Notes: generated by a model from the sequence alone, not told the origin. DNA of 48,813 bases from an uncultured Clostridia bacterium (GCA_934662505.1 CAKUKE010000017.1:1-48813), one strand, 5' to 3'. Positions 8,818-16,660 are shown, counted from the first letter of the stretch. Translations and numbers: made by a program.

Positions 8818-9774
8818 ATGGAAATGTTAAAGCAGCTGTCTCTGGCCGGCCTGGTGCCCGTTATTCGGGTGGAAAATGCAAACGATGCGGTGCCCCTGTG
8901 CGCCGCGCTGCGGGACGGCGGCCTGCCAGTGGCGGAAATCACGTTCCGCTCCGATGCGGCAGCCGAGGCGATCAGACGGGTGCACGATGCATTGCCGGAC
9001 GTTCTGCTGGGCGCGGGCACGGTGCTTGCCCGTGAGCAGGTGGACGCGGCGCTGCAGGCGGGCGCCGCCTATATTGTTTCCCCCGGGCTGAACCGGAATA
9101 TTGTACGTTATTGTCAGGATAAGGGCGTGCCGGTCGTGCCCGGCTGCGCCAACGCCAGCGATATTGAGGCCGCGCTGGAGGAAGGGCTGGACACCGTCAA
9201 GTTCTTTCCGGCGGAGGTGTTGGGCGGCGTGAAAATGCTCAGGGCGCTTTCTGCGCCCTATGGCGGGATTCGTTTTCTCCCCACCGGCGGCGTCAATGAG
9301 AACAACCTGAACGATTATCTGGCGCTGCCTCAGGTCGTTGCGTGCGGCGGCAGCTGGATGGTGCCCGGGGATGCGGTAGCGGCAGGGGACTGGGCGCGCG
9401 TCACCCGGTTGACCCGCAGCGCCGTGGCGCTGATGCTGGGTCTGGAAGTGAAGCATGTGGGCATCAACACGGAAAACGAGGCGGAGGCGCGCCGGGTGGC
9501 GGGGCTTTTGTCCGTCATGCTGGACTGGCCCACCAGCGAAACGGCGGCAGCCGTATGGGTCAAGGACGGCTTTGAAGTGATGAAAGCGCCCTTCAAAGGA
9601 AAGATGGGGCATGTGGCCATCGGCTGCAATAACATTTTCCGCGCCCGCTGGCATCTGGAAAAGCGGGGGTTTGCCTTTGACGATGACAGCGTCATCATGC
9701 AAAACGGCAGGGTCAAGGCGCTGTATATGAAGGATGAAATTGCCGGTTTCTCCTTCCATCTGGCGCAGAAATGA
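8818..9774 (+). CDS. KDPG/KHG aldolase with C-terminal VOC-like domain
   Basis: Residues 1-205 form a class I 2-keto-3-deoxy-6-phosphogluconate/4-hydroxy-2-oxoglutarate aldolase. Motifs seen are PVAEITFR with the catalytic Glu40, LLGAGTVL, IVSPG, the Schiff-base Lys128 in TVKFFPAE, and FLPTGGV. The enzyme splits KDPG to pyruvate and glyceraldehyde 3-phosphate. Residues from about 210 to 318 are an extra domain (EVKHVGINTENEAEA...HVAIGCNNIFRARWHLEKRG...GFSFHLAQ), which looks like a vicinal-oxygen-chelate (glyoxalase/bleomycin-resistance) fold. Classical Eda is about 210 residues, so this is a fusion of unknown added function. The KDG kinase gene overlaps or abuts its stop codon, giving the two consecutive steps of the uronate pathway. 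Confidence 0.9.
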   Translation: MEMLKQLSLAGLVPVIRVENANDAVPLCAALRDGGLPVAEITFRSDAAAEAIRRVHDALPDVLLGAGTVLAREQVDAALQAGAAYIVSPGLNRNIVRYCQDKGVPVVPGCANASDIEAALEEGLDTVKFFPAEVLGGVKMLRALSAPYGGIRFLPTGGVNENNLNDYLALPQVVACGGSWMVPGDAVAAGDWARVTRLTRSAVALMLGLEVKHVGINTENEAEARRVAGLLSVMLDWPTSETAAAVWVKDGFEVMKAPFKGKMGHVAIGCNNIFRARWHLEKRGFAFDDDSVIMQNGRVKALYMKDEIAGFSFHLAQK

Positions 9775-9782
9775 GGTCGAAT

Positions 9783-10823
9783 ATGCAGCAGTTGAAAATA
9801 GCGGCCTTTGGCGAAGTGCTTTTGCGGCTGATGAGCCCGGGACATGAGCGGCTGTTCCAGTCGCCCCGGCTGGAGGCGACCTTTGGGGGCAGTGAGGTCA
9901 ACACGGCCATTGCGCTGGCCAATTTCGGTGCGCAGGCGGCGTTTGCCACGGTGCTGCCGGATAACGACGTGGGCAGCGCGTGCCTGCGGGAAATGCGGGC
10001 GTTCGGGCTGGATGTGAGCGCCGTGCGCCGCAAACCGGGTCGGATGGGGCTGTACTTTCTGGAAACGGGTGCCATGCAGCGTCCCAGCAAGGTGGTGTAT
10101 GACCGTGCCGGCAGCGCCATGGCGCTGGCGAAACCGGGCGACGTCGACTGGGATCGGCTGCTGGAGGGCGCGACCTGGTTTCACTTCAGCGGGATCACGC
10201 CTGCGGTCAGCGCCAGCGCTGCGGCGTTGACGCTGGAGGGGGTGCGGGCGGCGCATCAAAAGGGGCTTCGCATCAGCTGCGATCTCAATTACCGCCGCAC
10301 GCTGTGGCGGTACGGCCGGCAGCCCATCGAGGTCATGCCGGAAATCGTCCGTTATGTGGACACCCTGCTGGCAAACGAGGAAGCCTTCCGCCTGTGCATG
10401 GGCGTGCACTTGCCCGGCATGGGGGATGATGCACTGCACATGCTGAACCTGAACCAGTACGCCGACCTGTGTGCCCGTGCGATGGGGGCGTATCCCGCCC
10501 TTCGGGTGATCGGCCTGACCATGCGGGAAAGCACCAGCGCGGACGACAATACCGTGCAGGGGTGCCTGTATACCCGGGAGGGCATGCTGGAAAGCCCGGC
10601 CTATCGGATGGGCGACATTGTGGACCGGGTGGGCGGCGGCGACAGCTTTGCCGCCGGGCTTATCTGGGGACTGAATCGCTACGAAAGTCCGCAGGATGCG
10701 CTGAATTTTGCCATGGCGTCCGGTGTGCTCAAGCATACCATTCCGGGCGATTTCAACCGTGTGAGCGCCGAGGAAGTGGAAGCGCTGATGGGCGGCGACG
10801 GCGGCGGACGGGTGCAGCGCTGA
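9783..10823 (+). CDS. kdgK: 2-keto-3-deoxygluconate kinase (PfkB family)
   Basis: The protein has 346 residues. It is a PfkB/ribokinase-fold sugar kinase: the N-terminal motif GGSEVNTAIALANFG (residues 35-49) binds sugar, and DRVGGGDSFAAGL (281-293) carries the anion hole and catalytic base Asp287. It phosphorylates KDG to KDPG, the substrate of the aldolase encoded immediately upstream. The ATG at 9783 is preferred because GAGG lies 6 bases before it. An in-frame ATG at 9771 overlaps the aldolase stop codon (ATGA) and would add four residues. Other PfkB substrates such as fructose are possible, but the context favours KDG. A strong terminator follows 60 bp downstream. Confidence 0.88.
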   Translation: MQQLKIAAFGEVLLRLMSPGHERLFQSPRLEATFGGSEVNTAIALANFGAQAAFATVLPDNDVGSACLREMRAFGLDVSAVRRKPGRMGLYFLETGAMQRPSKVVYDRAGSAMALAKPGDVDWDRLLEGATWFHFSGITPAVSASAAALTLEGVRAAHQKGLRISCDLNYRRTLWRYGRQPIEVMPEIVRYVDTLLANEEAFRLCMGVHLPGMGDDALHMLNLNQYADLCARAMGAYPALRVIGLTMRESTSADDNTVQGCLYTREGMLESPAYRMGDIVDRVGGGDSFAAGLIWGLNRYESPQDALNFAMASGVLKHTIPGDFNRVSAEEVEALMGGDGGGRVQR

Positions 10824-10884
10824 ATTGCGGGGGTGCCTGAACAAACGGGCTGCGCGGAGCGGCCGTACCTTCGAAGGACAAATG

Positions 10885-10924
10885 AAAACGGAACGCATCG
10901 GTTGTCTGATGCGTTCCGTTTTTT
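10885..10924. terminator. Bidirectional terminator between kdgK and sigH
   Basis: Perfect 15-bp stem AAAACGGAACGCATC / GATGCGTTCCGTTTT with an 8-nt loop and T-runs in both directions. It serves the convergent kdgK and sigH genes. Confidence 0.88.
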
Positions 10925-10940
10925 GGATGGCATTGGCTCG

Positions 10941-11597
10941 TCAGGCCTTGTTATGATCTTCCAGATATTTGAACAGCTTCCGCTTCACCCGCTGCAGGGC
11001 GTTGTCGATGGATTTGACATGCCGCCCCAGCATTTCGGCAATTTCCTGATAGCTTTTTCCCTCCAGAAAAGCGGCCAGCGCCTGCTGCTCCAGATCGGAC
11101 AATAGTTCGCCGATCTGGCTTTGAATGCTGCTCAGATCCTCCTGACTGATGTAGAGGTCTTCCGGGTTGGTCACCCTGCCTTCAATGACGTCCAGCAGCG
11201 TACGGTCGCTTTCCTCGTCGTAGAGGGGTTTGTTCAGGGAAACGTAGCTGTTTAAGGGGAAATGCTTCTGCCGGGTTGCGGTTTTGATGGCGGTGATGAT
11301 CTGCCGCTTGACGCACAACTCGGCAAAGGCGCGGAAGGAGGTAAGCTTGGCGGGCTTGAAATCCCGAATGGCCTTGTACAGGCCGATCATCCCCTCCTGA
11401 ACAATGTCTTCGTGATCCGCACCGATGAGAAAATAGCTGCGCGCCTTGGAACGGACGAAATTTTTATATTTGTTCAGCAGAAAAGCCAGCGCCATGCCGT
11501 CGCCCTCCTGGGCGAGGGCGACGATATCCTCATCCGGCATGGACTTGAATTTTTCCATTTCGGCCTGTTCATCCTGAATCGGAAAATCATCATTCAT
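10941..11597 (-). CDS. sigH: RNA polymerase sigma factor SigH (Spo0H)
   Basis: From the chosen ATG the protein is 218 residues, the usual SigH length. Region 2 (about residues 25-100) contains DHEDIVQEGMIGLYKAIRDF and FRAFAELCVKRQIITAI. Region 4 (about 165-215) contains LSDLEQQALAAFLEGKSYQ and a helix-turn-helix ending KSIDNALQRVKRKL. SigH directs early-sporulation and stationary-phase transcription in Bacillota. The ATG at 11597 is chosen because AAGGAG lies 7 bases before it; a TTG at 11615 is in frame but lacks such a site. The gene is last in a minus-strand run with rlmB, thyX and mrnC, the order common in Clostridia. Confidence 0.92.
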   Translation of the reverse strand: MNDDFPIQDEQAEMEKFKSMPDEDIVALAQEGDGMALAFLLNKYKNFVRSKARSYFLIGADHEDIVQEGMIGLYKAIRDFKPAKLTSFRAFAELCVKRQIITAIKTATRQKHFPLNSYVSLNKPLYDEESDRTLLDVIEGRVTNPEDLYISQEDLSSIQSQIGELLSDLEQQALAAFLEGKSYQEIAEMLGRHVKSIDNALQRVKRKLFKYLEDHNKA

Positions 11598-11623
11598 GGG
11601 GCTGCTCCTTGACAAGTGATGGG

Positions 11624-12802
11624 TCAGCGGGCGCTGTACGCCGCGTACATCAGTACGCCTGCGGCGACGGAAGCGTTCAGGCTGTCCAGCGCGCCGGACA
11701 TGGGCAGCTTGACCTTATAATCGCACTTTTCCAGCGTGAGGCGGGAGATGCCGTCCCCCTCGGAGCCGATGACCAGCGCCACCGCGCCGGAAAAATCCAC
11801 CTTGCGGTAGTCTTCGCCCGCCATGTCGGCGGCGTAGAGCCACACACCCTGTGCCTTGAGCATATCCAGCGTGCGGGAAAGGTTGCCGACCCGGGCAACC
11901 TTGATGCGCTCAATGGCGCCGGCGGAGGCCTTGACGGCGGAGGGGGTCAGTCCGACGGCACGGCGCTGCGGGACAATGACACCGTGGGCGCCCACGCAGG
12001 CGGCGGTACGGATGATGGCGCCCAGATTCTGCGGATCGGTCACGCTGTCCAGCACGATCAGGAAGGGCGCTTCGCCCCGGCTCTGCGCGTCGGCCAGCAT
12101 GTCCTCTACCTCATAATAACGGTAGGCAGAGGCGTAGGCGATCATCCCCTGATGATTGCGGGTGATTTCGTCCAGACGGGTACGCTCCACCGTCTGGACG
12201 GGAATGTGCGCTTCCCGCGCCATGGCGACGATCTCCCGCGCCGTGGCGGAAAGGTCGCCCTTGGCGACCAGCAGCTTTTCAATGTCCCGGCCTGCCTTGA
12301 TGGCCTCCCGGATGGGGTTGCGGCCGGTGATCAGGTTTTCAGGCTCCGGCGCACGCTCCACGGGCGTATAGGCGGGCTTTTCCGTACGGGGGGTGTAAGC
12401 CGGACGCTCGCTGCGGGGCGCATAGGCAGGCTTATCCGTCCGCGGGGCACGGTCATCGTCCCTGCGGAAAGCACGGTCATCCCGGGGCGCGGCGTTTTTA
12501 TGCTGGAAACGGTCGTATTCGCCGCTCCGGTGGGAGGCGTGGTCGCCGCCTCGCTCGGCAGGGCGGCGATCCGCCGCCGGCGCGTAGCCCTGCTTGCTCC
12601 GACCGTCCCGGGCGGGCGCATAGGGCTTGCTGTCAGAGAAGTGGCCATGGGACGCGCCGCGGCCTTCATAGCCTTTGCCCTGCGCGCTGCCCTTGCGGCC
12701 GGATTTGTAGTCCGCGCCTTCTTCACGCCATTCTCTGGCGTCCTTTTCCAGATGCTGTTTGCGGGTCATGGGCTTTTGCCCTACCCGATCATAAAAAGCC
12801 AT
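11624..12802 (-). CDS. rlmB: 23S rRNA 2'-O-ribose methyltransferase RlmB/TrmH-type with long disordered N-terminus
   Basis: The protein has 392 residues. The SPOUT methyltransferase begins at about residue 156 (ENLITGRNPIREAI, substrate-binding subdomain) and ends with the three knot motifs: NLGAIIRTA, VIGSEGDGIS and SLNASVAAGVL. It methylates the ribose of a 23S rRNA guanosine (G2251 in E. coli numbering) using S-adenosylmethionine. The first 155 residues are highly charged, rich in Arg, Gly, Asp and Tyr, and include three short repeats of the type KPAYAPR at 124-147. Typical RlmB proteins are about 250 residues, so this tail is an addition, probably disordered and RNA-binding. The next gene, sigH, starts 26 bp downstream. 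Confidence 0.9.
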   Translation of the reverse strand: MAFYDRVGQKPMTRKQHLEKDAREWREEGADYKSGRKGSAQGKGYEGRGASHGHFSDSKPYAPARDGRSKQGYAPAADRRPAERGGDHASHRSGEYDRFQHKNAAPRDDRAFRRDDDRAPRTDKPAYAPRSERPAYTPRTEKPAYTPVERAPEPENLITGRNPIREAIKAGRDIEKLLVAKGDLSATAREIVAMAREAHIPVQTVERTRLDEITRNHQGMIAYASAYRYYEVEDMLADAQSRGEAPFLIVLDSVTDPQNLGAIIRTAACVGAHGVIVPQRRAVGLTPSAVKASAGAIERIKVARVGNLSRTLDMLKAQGVWLYAADMAGEDYRKVDFSGAVALVIGSEGDGISRLTLEKCDYKVKLPMSGALDSLNASVAAGVLMYAAYSAR

Positions 12803-12847
12803 AGGGTTCCTGTCCTTTCCGCGCCGGGGAAGGCGCGTTCAAATGAT

Positions 12848-13567
12848 TCATGCCTTGAACTTTTCCCGCACCGCCGCGGCCTGACCGCAGGTTTTTCCGC
12901 CTTCCGGGCAGGCACCGTTCAGGCAGGAAGGGCCTGCGTCGTTAAACAGCGCGGGCGCTGCCTGACGGCACAGGAAAAGCATCTGCGTGGCCAGCTCGCG
13001 TATTTCCCACTGCGCCCGGTTGCAGCAGCGCAGCGAGAAAAAGTGACGCAGTTCCCGGGCATTCATGGTCAGCGTCAGCCGGGTTTCGCAGGCGGAGGGA
13101 AGCACGAAGCGGGCGTCCTCATTGCTGCTTTCGCCCGCGTCGCCCAGCAGCGCCTGCCATTTTTCATACCAGCCATGGGCGGTTTCCATCTGCGCCCGGT
13201 ATTCGGCGGCCGCTTCTTCACCCAGCGCACGGATGCGGGGCGGGATGATGTAGAAAAAATCGTCCTTGAGGGATACGTAACGCTGACTCTGCACGCTGAA
13301 ACTGGCGATACGGTGCCGGGTCAACTGCGCCAGCAGCACCCGGCTGACGCCCTCCACCGCGAAGGTGAAGGAGGCGTGCTCCAGCACGGACAGATGGCCG
13401 GAGGAAAGAATACGTCGAAGATAGGCCGCCTGATCCTGCTGAGAGACCTTTTCCCGCAGCGCGTCCACATCCGCATGGGAATAGCACATTCTGGCAGCCA
13501 GCGCACAGGTTTTCTCCGGGTCGGGGGTATAGGTGAGCAGCGCCACCTTCAGATTTTTTTCGGGCAT
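12848..13567 (-). CDS. thyX: Flavin-dependent thymidylate synthase ThyX
   Basis: The protein has 239 residues. The ThyX signature RHRx7S is present at residues 84-94 (RHRIASFSVQS), followed by QRYVSL. The enzyme makes dTMP from dUMP using methylene-tetrahydrofolate and FAD with NADPH as reductant, and replaces ThyA in many Clostridia. The C-terminal ELRHFFSLRCCNRAQWEIR is the usual second conserved block. Its 5' end overlaps mrnC by 19 bp, indicating translational coupling, and rlmB follows after 45 bp. Confidence 0.93.
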   Translation of the reverse strand: MPEKNLKVALLTYTPDPEKTCALAARMCYSHADVDALREKVSQQDQAAYLRRILSSGHLSVLEHASFTFAVEGVSRVLLAQLTRHRIASFSVQSQRYVSLKDDFFYIIPPRIRALGEEAAAEYRAQMETAHGWYEKWQALLGDAGESSNEDARFVLPSACETRLTLTMNARELRHFFSLRCCNRAQWEIRELATQMLFLCRQAAPALFNDAGPSCLNGACPEGGKTCGQAAAVREKFKA

Positions 13568-13971
13568 GGGGATTCCTCCTCACGGCAGCATATTTCGTCG
13601 ATTTCCGCCAGACGCGCCGTCCGTCCGCACATGAACAGGTAGCCGTAGAGCGTTTCGAGCGCTGTGGCGGCGGCATAGTCCTCCGCTGTGGCGGCCTTGG
13701 GCAGGGTATGGTGCGCGTGGGCGTTGCGGCCGCGGCGCACCATTTCTGCTTCTTCTTCGGTCAGAAAAGGGAGCAGCCTGGCCAATGCGCGCGCCTGCGC
13801 GGCGGCATTGACACAGGCGGTGGCCAGACGATGCATGTCGCTCATGCGCCGCTCCACCCGCATCAGCCGGGTACGCGTCATCAGCGTGTGCACACTGTCG
13901 CCAATGTAGGCCAACTGCAGCGGAGAGATCAGCCGGGCTTTTTCCGGCGCCAGACAGGGAGACAGGCTCAT
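13549..13971 (-). CDS. mrnC: Mini-ribonuclease III (MrnC)
   Basis: The protein has 140 residues, consisting of an RNase III catalytic domain without a double-stranded RNA-binding domain. Motifs include LAYIGDSVHTL (residues 19-29) with the catalytic Asp, a basic RRGRNAHAHH segment and ATALETLYGYL near the C-terminus with the second acidic metal ligand. In Bacillus the enzyme matures the ends of 23S rRNA. The start ATG overlaps the stop of the upstream araC gene (ATGA), and the 3' end overlaps thyX. The cysS gene that often precedes mrnC is replaced here by an AraC regulator. Confidence 0.92.
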   Translation of the reverse strand: MSLSPCLAPEKARLISPLQLAYIGDSVHTLMTRTRLMRVERRMSDMHRLATACVNAAAQARALARLLPFLTEEEAEMVRRGRNAHAHHTLPKAATAEDYAAATALETLYGYLFMCGRTARLAEIDEICCREEESPCPKKI

Positions 13972-14843
13972 TTGAGCGCCGTCTTGCTGTAGGCGGAGGG
14001 ACTCATGCCTACGATGTTCTTAAAGGTCTTGGAGAAATGGTAGGGGTCGGACATGCCTACTTCCACGCCCGCCTGACGGACGGTATACCCTTCCTTGAGG
14101 AGGGTCTTGGCGCGCTCCATTTTGCAGAACAGCTGATAGCTCTGAGGCGGCATGCCCACCTCGGATACAAAGCGCTTGCGGAAGGTTTCCACCGGCATGC
14201 GGGAGAGGGCGGCCATTTCGCTCAGAGAGAAGCTGTCCCGGTACTGGTTTTTGCGCATGGCGTCCACCACTTTGGCGATCTCGTGGGACAGCACCGCATC
14301 CATGGCCACGGGCTGGCCGCTGTGGGAAGCCAGCATGGCCCAGAGCAGCTGCTGCAGCTGTGCGGAGGACGCATCCTGCGCGTCCTGCAGACGAACGGTG
14401 GCCTGCACGATGTGGCGCGCCAGATTGATCTGGGAGGGGAGCGCACCCTGCTTCATCACCCGGCGTGGGATAGCGCCCAGACGCTGCATGAATTCGCTGG
14501 CCAGCACGCCGCCGACCATCACCCACAGAATGCGGCTTTCCTGTTCCACATCCAGCGCAATGTCCGTGGTGCCGGGGGGGAGCATGCAGCAGTCGCCCGC
14601 CTTGAAATGGATGGAAACACCGTCGCTCATCAGCTGCATGGCGCCGCTTTCCAGCGCCAGCCACACCCAGTGCATGGGGGTGCGCAGCCGCTGGGTGCTG
14701 CACTGCAGCATGGCGGAGCCTGCTGCGGAAATATATTCACCGCTGGCGCTGGCGAGCGCGTCGGGATGATGCACGCCCTCTACCAGCACTGCGGGCTGAT
14801 CTACCGTTTCAGCCGTCGGAAGGAAAAGAATTGAATCAGCCAT
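13968..14843 (-). CDS. AraC-family regulator heading the mrnC-thyX-rlmB-sigH run
   Basis: The protein has 291 residues. The N-terminal part (about 15-125) is a cupin-like sensor domain (FKAGDCCMLPPGTTDIAL). The C-terminal part (about 190-285) has two helix-turn-helix motifs: FSLSEMAALSRMPVETFRKRF and VGMSDPYHFSKTFKNIVGMSP, the AraC signature. The ribosome site GGAGG is 8 bases before the ATG. It overlaps mrnC by 4 bp, so the regulator is translationally coupled to RNA-processing, thymidylate and sigma-factor genes. Its target and ligand cannot be read from the sequence. Confidence 0.87.
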   Translation of the reverse strand: MADSILFLPTAETVDQPAVLVEGVHHPDALASASGEYISAAGSAMLQCSTQRLRTPMHWVWLALESGAMQLMSDGVSIHFKAGDCCMLPPGTTDIALDVEQESRILWVMVGGVLASEFMQRLGAIPRRVMKQGALPSQINLARHIVQATVRLQDAQDASSAQLQQLLWAMLASHSGQPVAMDAVLSHEIAKVVDAMRKNQYRDSFSLSEMAALSRMPVETFRKRFVSEVGMPPQSYQLFCKMERAKTLLKEGYTVRQAGVEVGMSDPYHFSKTFKNIVGMSPSAYSKTALK

Positions 14844-14875
14844 AGCCTAAACCTCCATTTCTAACGTACATGAAT

Positions 14876-14904
14876 ATTTTACATCCCAAATATTACAATG
14901 TCAA
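14876..14904 (-). promoter_or_regulatory. Promoter of araC-mrnC-thyX-rlmB-sigH run
   Basis: On the minus strand TTGACA, 17 bp, TAAAAT, about 33 bp upstream of the araC ATG. This is the only strong promoter seen for the five-gene run. Confidence 0.7.
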
Positions 14905-14966
14905 GAGATGAACCAAATAAAACATTGAAGGAAATGTAAAGAAAACAGCGCGCATACAAACGCCCG

Positions 14967-14995
14967 TTGCCAGCGGAGCGGCAAACGGCTATAAT
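14967..14995 (+). promoter_or_regulatory. Promoter of RluA-type pseudouridine synthase gene
   Basis: TTGCCA, 17 bp, TATAAT, ending 22 bp before the ATG, with ribosome site AGGAGGG between. Confidence 0.7.
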
Positions 14996-15017
14996 GTAGG
15001 AAAAGGAGGGGGACGGC

Positions 15018-15896
15018 ATGCGGACACTGACGTATACAGCGCTGGAAACGGACGTGGGTCGTACCGTCCTGTCCGTGCTGCGCCGGGAAATGCATTTGTC
15101 GGGCAGTCTGATCCGCCGCCTGAAGTATCATGACGGACTGTTTCTGGACGGGCGTCCTGTTCACACGGACGTGCGCATGAACCCGGGTCAGCGGCTGGAG
15201 GCGCGCTTTGCCGGCACGGAAGCGGCGGGCGCAGACGCGGACGGAGCGGTGAACATCCGCTACCGGGACGAGGATGTGCTGATCGTGGAAAAGCCCGCGC
15301 CGCTGCCCGCCATTGCCTCGGCGCGGCAGTCCGGGGACAGTCTGGAGCGCCGTCTGACCGGGTGGATGGGGGAGGCGGATTATGTCTACCGTCCGGTCAA
15401 CCGGCTGGACAAGGGAACCAGCGGCCTGATGGCGGTGGCGCTCAACCCCTACGCGCAGGATCGCCTGCAGCGTGCGCTGCACACGGATGGGTTTGTACGG
15501 CGGTATCTGGCAGTGGTGGAGGGGCATCTGCCCCGGTCGGAAGGCACGGTGTGCCAGCCTATCGGGCGGGGAGCAGGGGTGCGGCGGGTGATTGACCCGT
15601 CGGGGAAACCCTCGGTGACCCATTACCGGGTGCTGGAGGAGACGGCTGACCGTTCGCTGGTCATGCTGCGGCTGGAAACGGGACGCACTCATCAGATCCG
15701 GGTGCATATGCAGTCGCTGGGGTGTCCCGTCGCGGGCGATTATCTGTACGGTACCCCGCTGGCCGCCTTGCCCGGGCGGTTTGCCCTGCATGCCGCCTTT
15801 ATCGGCTTTTTTCATCCCGTGACGGGGCAGTGGCTTGAAAGAGAATCCCCCCTGCCGCCCGAACTGCGCGCGCTGATGACCCCCGATTTACGATGA
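15018..15896 (+). CDS. RluA-family rRNA/tRNA pseudouridine synthase
   Basis: The protein has 292 residues. An N-terminal S4-like RNA-binding domain spans residues 10-70. The catalytic domain includes YRPVNRLDKGTSGLM, where the Asp of RLD is the invariant nucleophile (the preceding His usual in RluD is Asn here). ETGRTHQIRVHM and GDYLYG follow, as in the RluA/RluC/RluD group. It isomerises uridine in structured RNA; the exact target cannot be assigned. The gene stands alone, divergent from the AraC regulator. Confidence 0.9.
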   Translation: MRTLTYTALETDVGRTVLSVLRREMHLSGSLIRRLKYHDGLFLDGRPVHTDVRMNPGQRLEARFAGTEAAGADADGAVNIRYRDEDVLIVEKPAPLPAIASARQSGDSLERRLTGWMGEADYVYRPVNRLDKGTSGLMAVALNPYAQDRLQRALHTDGFVRRYLAVVEGHLPRSEGTVCQPIGRGAGVRRVIDPSGKPSVTHYRVLEETADRSLVMLRLETGRTHQIRVHMQSLGCPVAGDYLYGTPLAALPGRFALHAAFIGFFHPVTGQWLERESPLPPELRALMTPDLR

Positions 15897-15922
15897 ACGG
15901 GCGTTCTGCACGCAAAACCGCG

Positions 15923-16133
15923 GCATTGGGTATGTACCGTGGAGGTAAACGTTTTCATTCTGTACGGATGATGCGGGACAATCCTTTTTGCGCAGACGCA
16001 CTGTAAAACCGTACCGTCCGACAGAAACGTGAAAAAAATGAAAAACACGCCGCCTTTCATGGGGCTTCGGTTTTGATCTGCCGTTTTTCCCAATGCGCGA
16101 AGCGCCCGGTGCACAGGGCACGGGCGTTTTTTT
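15923..16133 (+). ncRNA. Possible structured RNA or structured 3' UTR ending in a terminator
   Basis: The spacer after the pseudouridine synthase folds well by eye. GCATTGGG (15923-15930) pairs with CCCAATGC (16089-16096). Inside this, ACGTT/AACGT, TCTGT/ACAGA and CGGA/TCCG (15949-15968 with 16017-16030) make a bulged stem of about 14 pairs. A tip hairpin TGCG-CAGA-CGCA lies within it. A terminator follows directly. This rod-like shape with internal bulges resembles 6S-type RNAs in outline only. No good promoter is seen just upstream, so it may simply be the 3' UTR of the pseudouridine synthase mRNA. No gene is otherwise visible in 15897-16190. Confidence 0.3.
16103..16133 (+). terminator. 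Terminator at end of pseudouridine synthase transcript or candidate RNA
   Basis: Stem CGCCCG(g)TGC / GCACGGGCG with one bulged base, followed by seven T residues. Confidence 0.8.
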
Positions 16134-16183
16134 CGTACATTTTGTGAGGGGATATGGGACGGATGCGGGCGCGCGAAGAAAAG

Positions 16184-16214
16184 AAAAAAACCGAACGTCC
16201 GCAGGGACGTTCGG
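16184..16214 (-). terminator. Terminator after rplL
   Basis: Perfect 10-bp stem CCGAACGTCC / GGACGTTCGG with a 4-nt loop; on the minus strand it is followed by seven T residues. It lies 26 bp after the rplL stop. Confidence 0.88.
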
Positions 16215-16239
16215 CTGAAAAAACGGGAGAAAAGGGAAA

Positions 16240-16614
16240 TTACTTGATTTCCACCTTCGCGCCGACTTCTTCGAACATGGCCTTGATCTTCTGGGCTTCT
16301 TCCTTGGAAGCGCCTTCCTTGAGCGCCTTGGGGCAGCCTTCCACGAATTCCTTGGCTTCCTTCAGACCCAGACCAGACACGACTTCACGCACGGCCTTGA
16401 TGACCTTGATCTTTTCGGAACCGGCGTCGGTCAGGATGACGTCGAATTCGGTCTGCTCTTCAGCGGGAGCGGCGGCAGCAGCGCCGGGGGCGGCGGCAAC
16501 GGCCACGGGGGCAGCGGCGGAAACGCCGAACTTGTCTTCCAGAGCCTTGACCAGATCGTTCAGCTCGAGCACGGTCATAGACTCGATCGCAGAAATAAAT
16601 TCTTCATGAGTCAT
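16240..16614 (-). CDS. rplL: 50S ribosomal protein L7/L12
   Basis: The protein has 124 residues with the full L7/L12 layout: N-terminal dimerisation helices (TVLELNDLVKALEDKFGVS), an Ala/Pro-rich hinge at about 35-55, and the C-terminal factor-binding domain (EFDVILTDAGSEKIKVIKAV...LGLKEAKEFVEGCPKALKEG). It recruits translation factors to the ribosome stalk. A 46-bp gap separates it from rplJ, with a ribosome site GGAGG before the ATG. A terminator follows immediately, so rpoB is not downstream here. Confidence 0.97.
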   Translation of the reverse strand: MTHEEFISAIESMTVLELNDLVKALEDKFGVSAAAPVAVAAAPGAAAAAPAEEQTEFDVILTDAGSEKIKVIKAVREVVSGLGLKEAKEFVEGCPKALKEGASKEEAQKIKAMFEEVGAKVEIK

Positions 16615-16660
16615 GGTATTTTTCCTCCATTATTTTTGAAATAGTTTGGGGTGCAAAAGG

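Noticed and set aside
11609..13642. Plus-strand 677-codon open frame opposite rlmB and thyX
   Set aside because: It is the shadow of rlmB and thyX, both of which have intact catalytic motifs.
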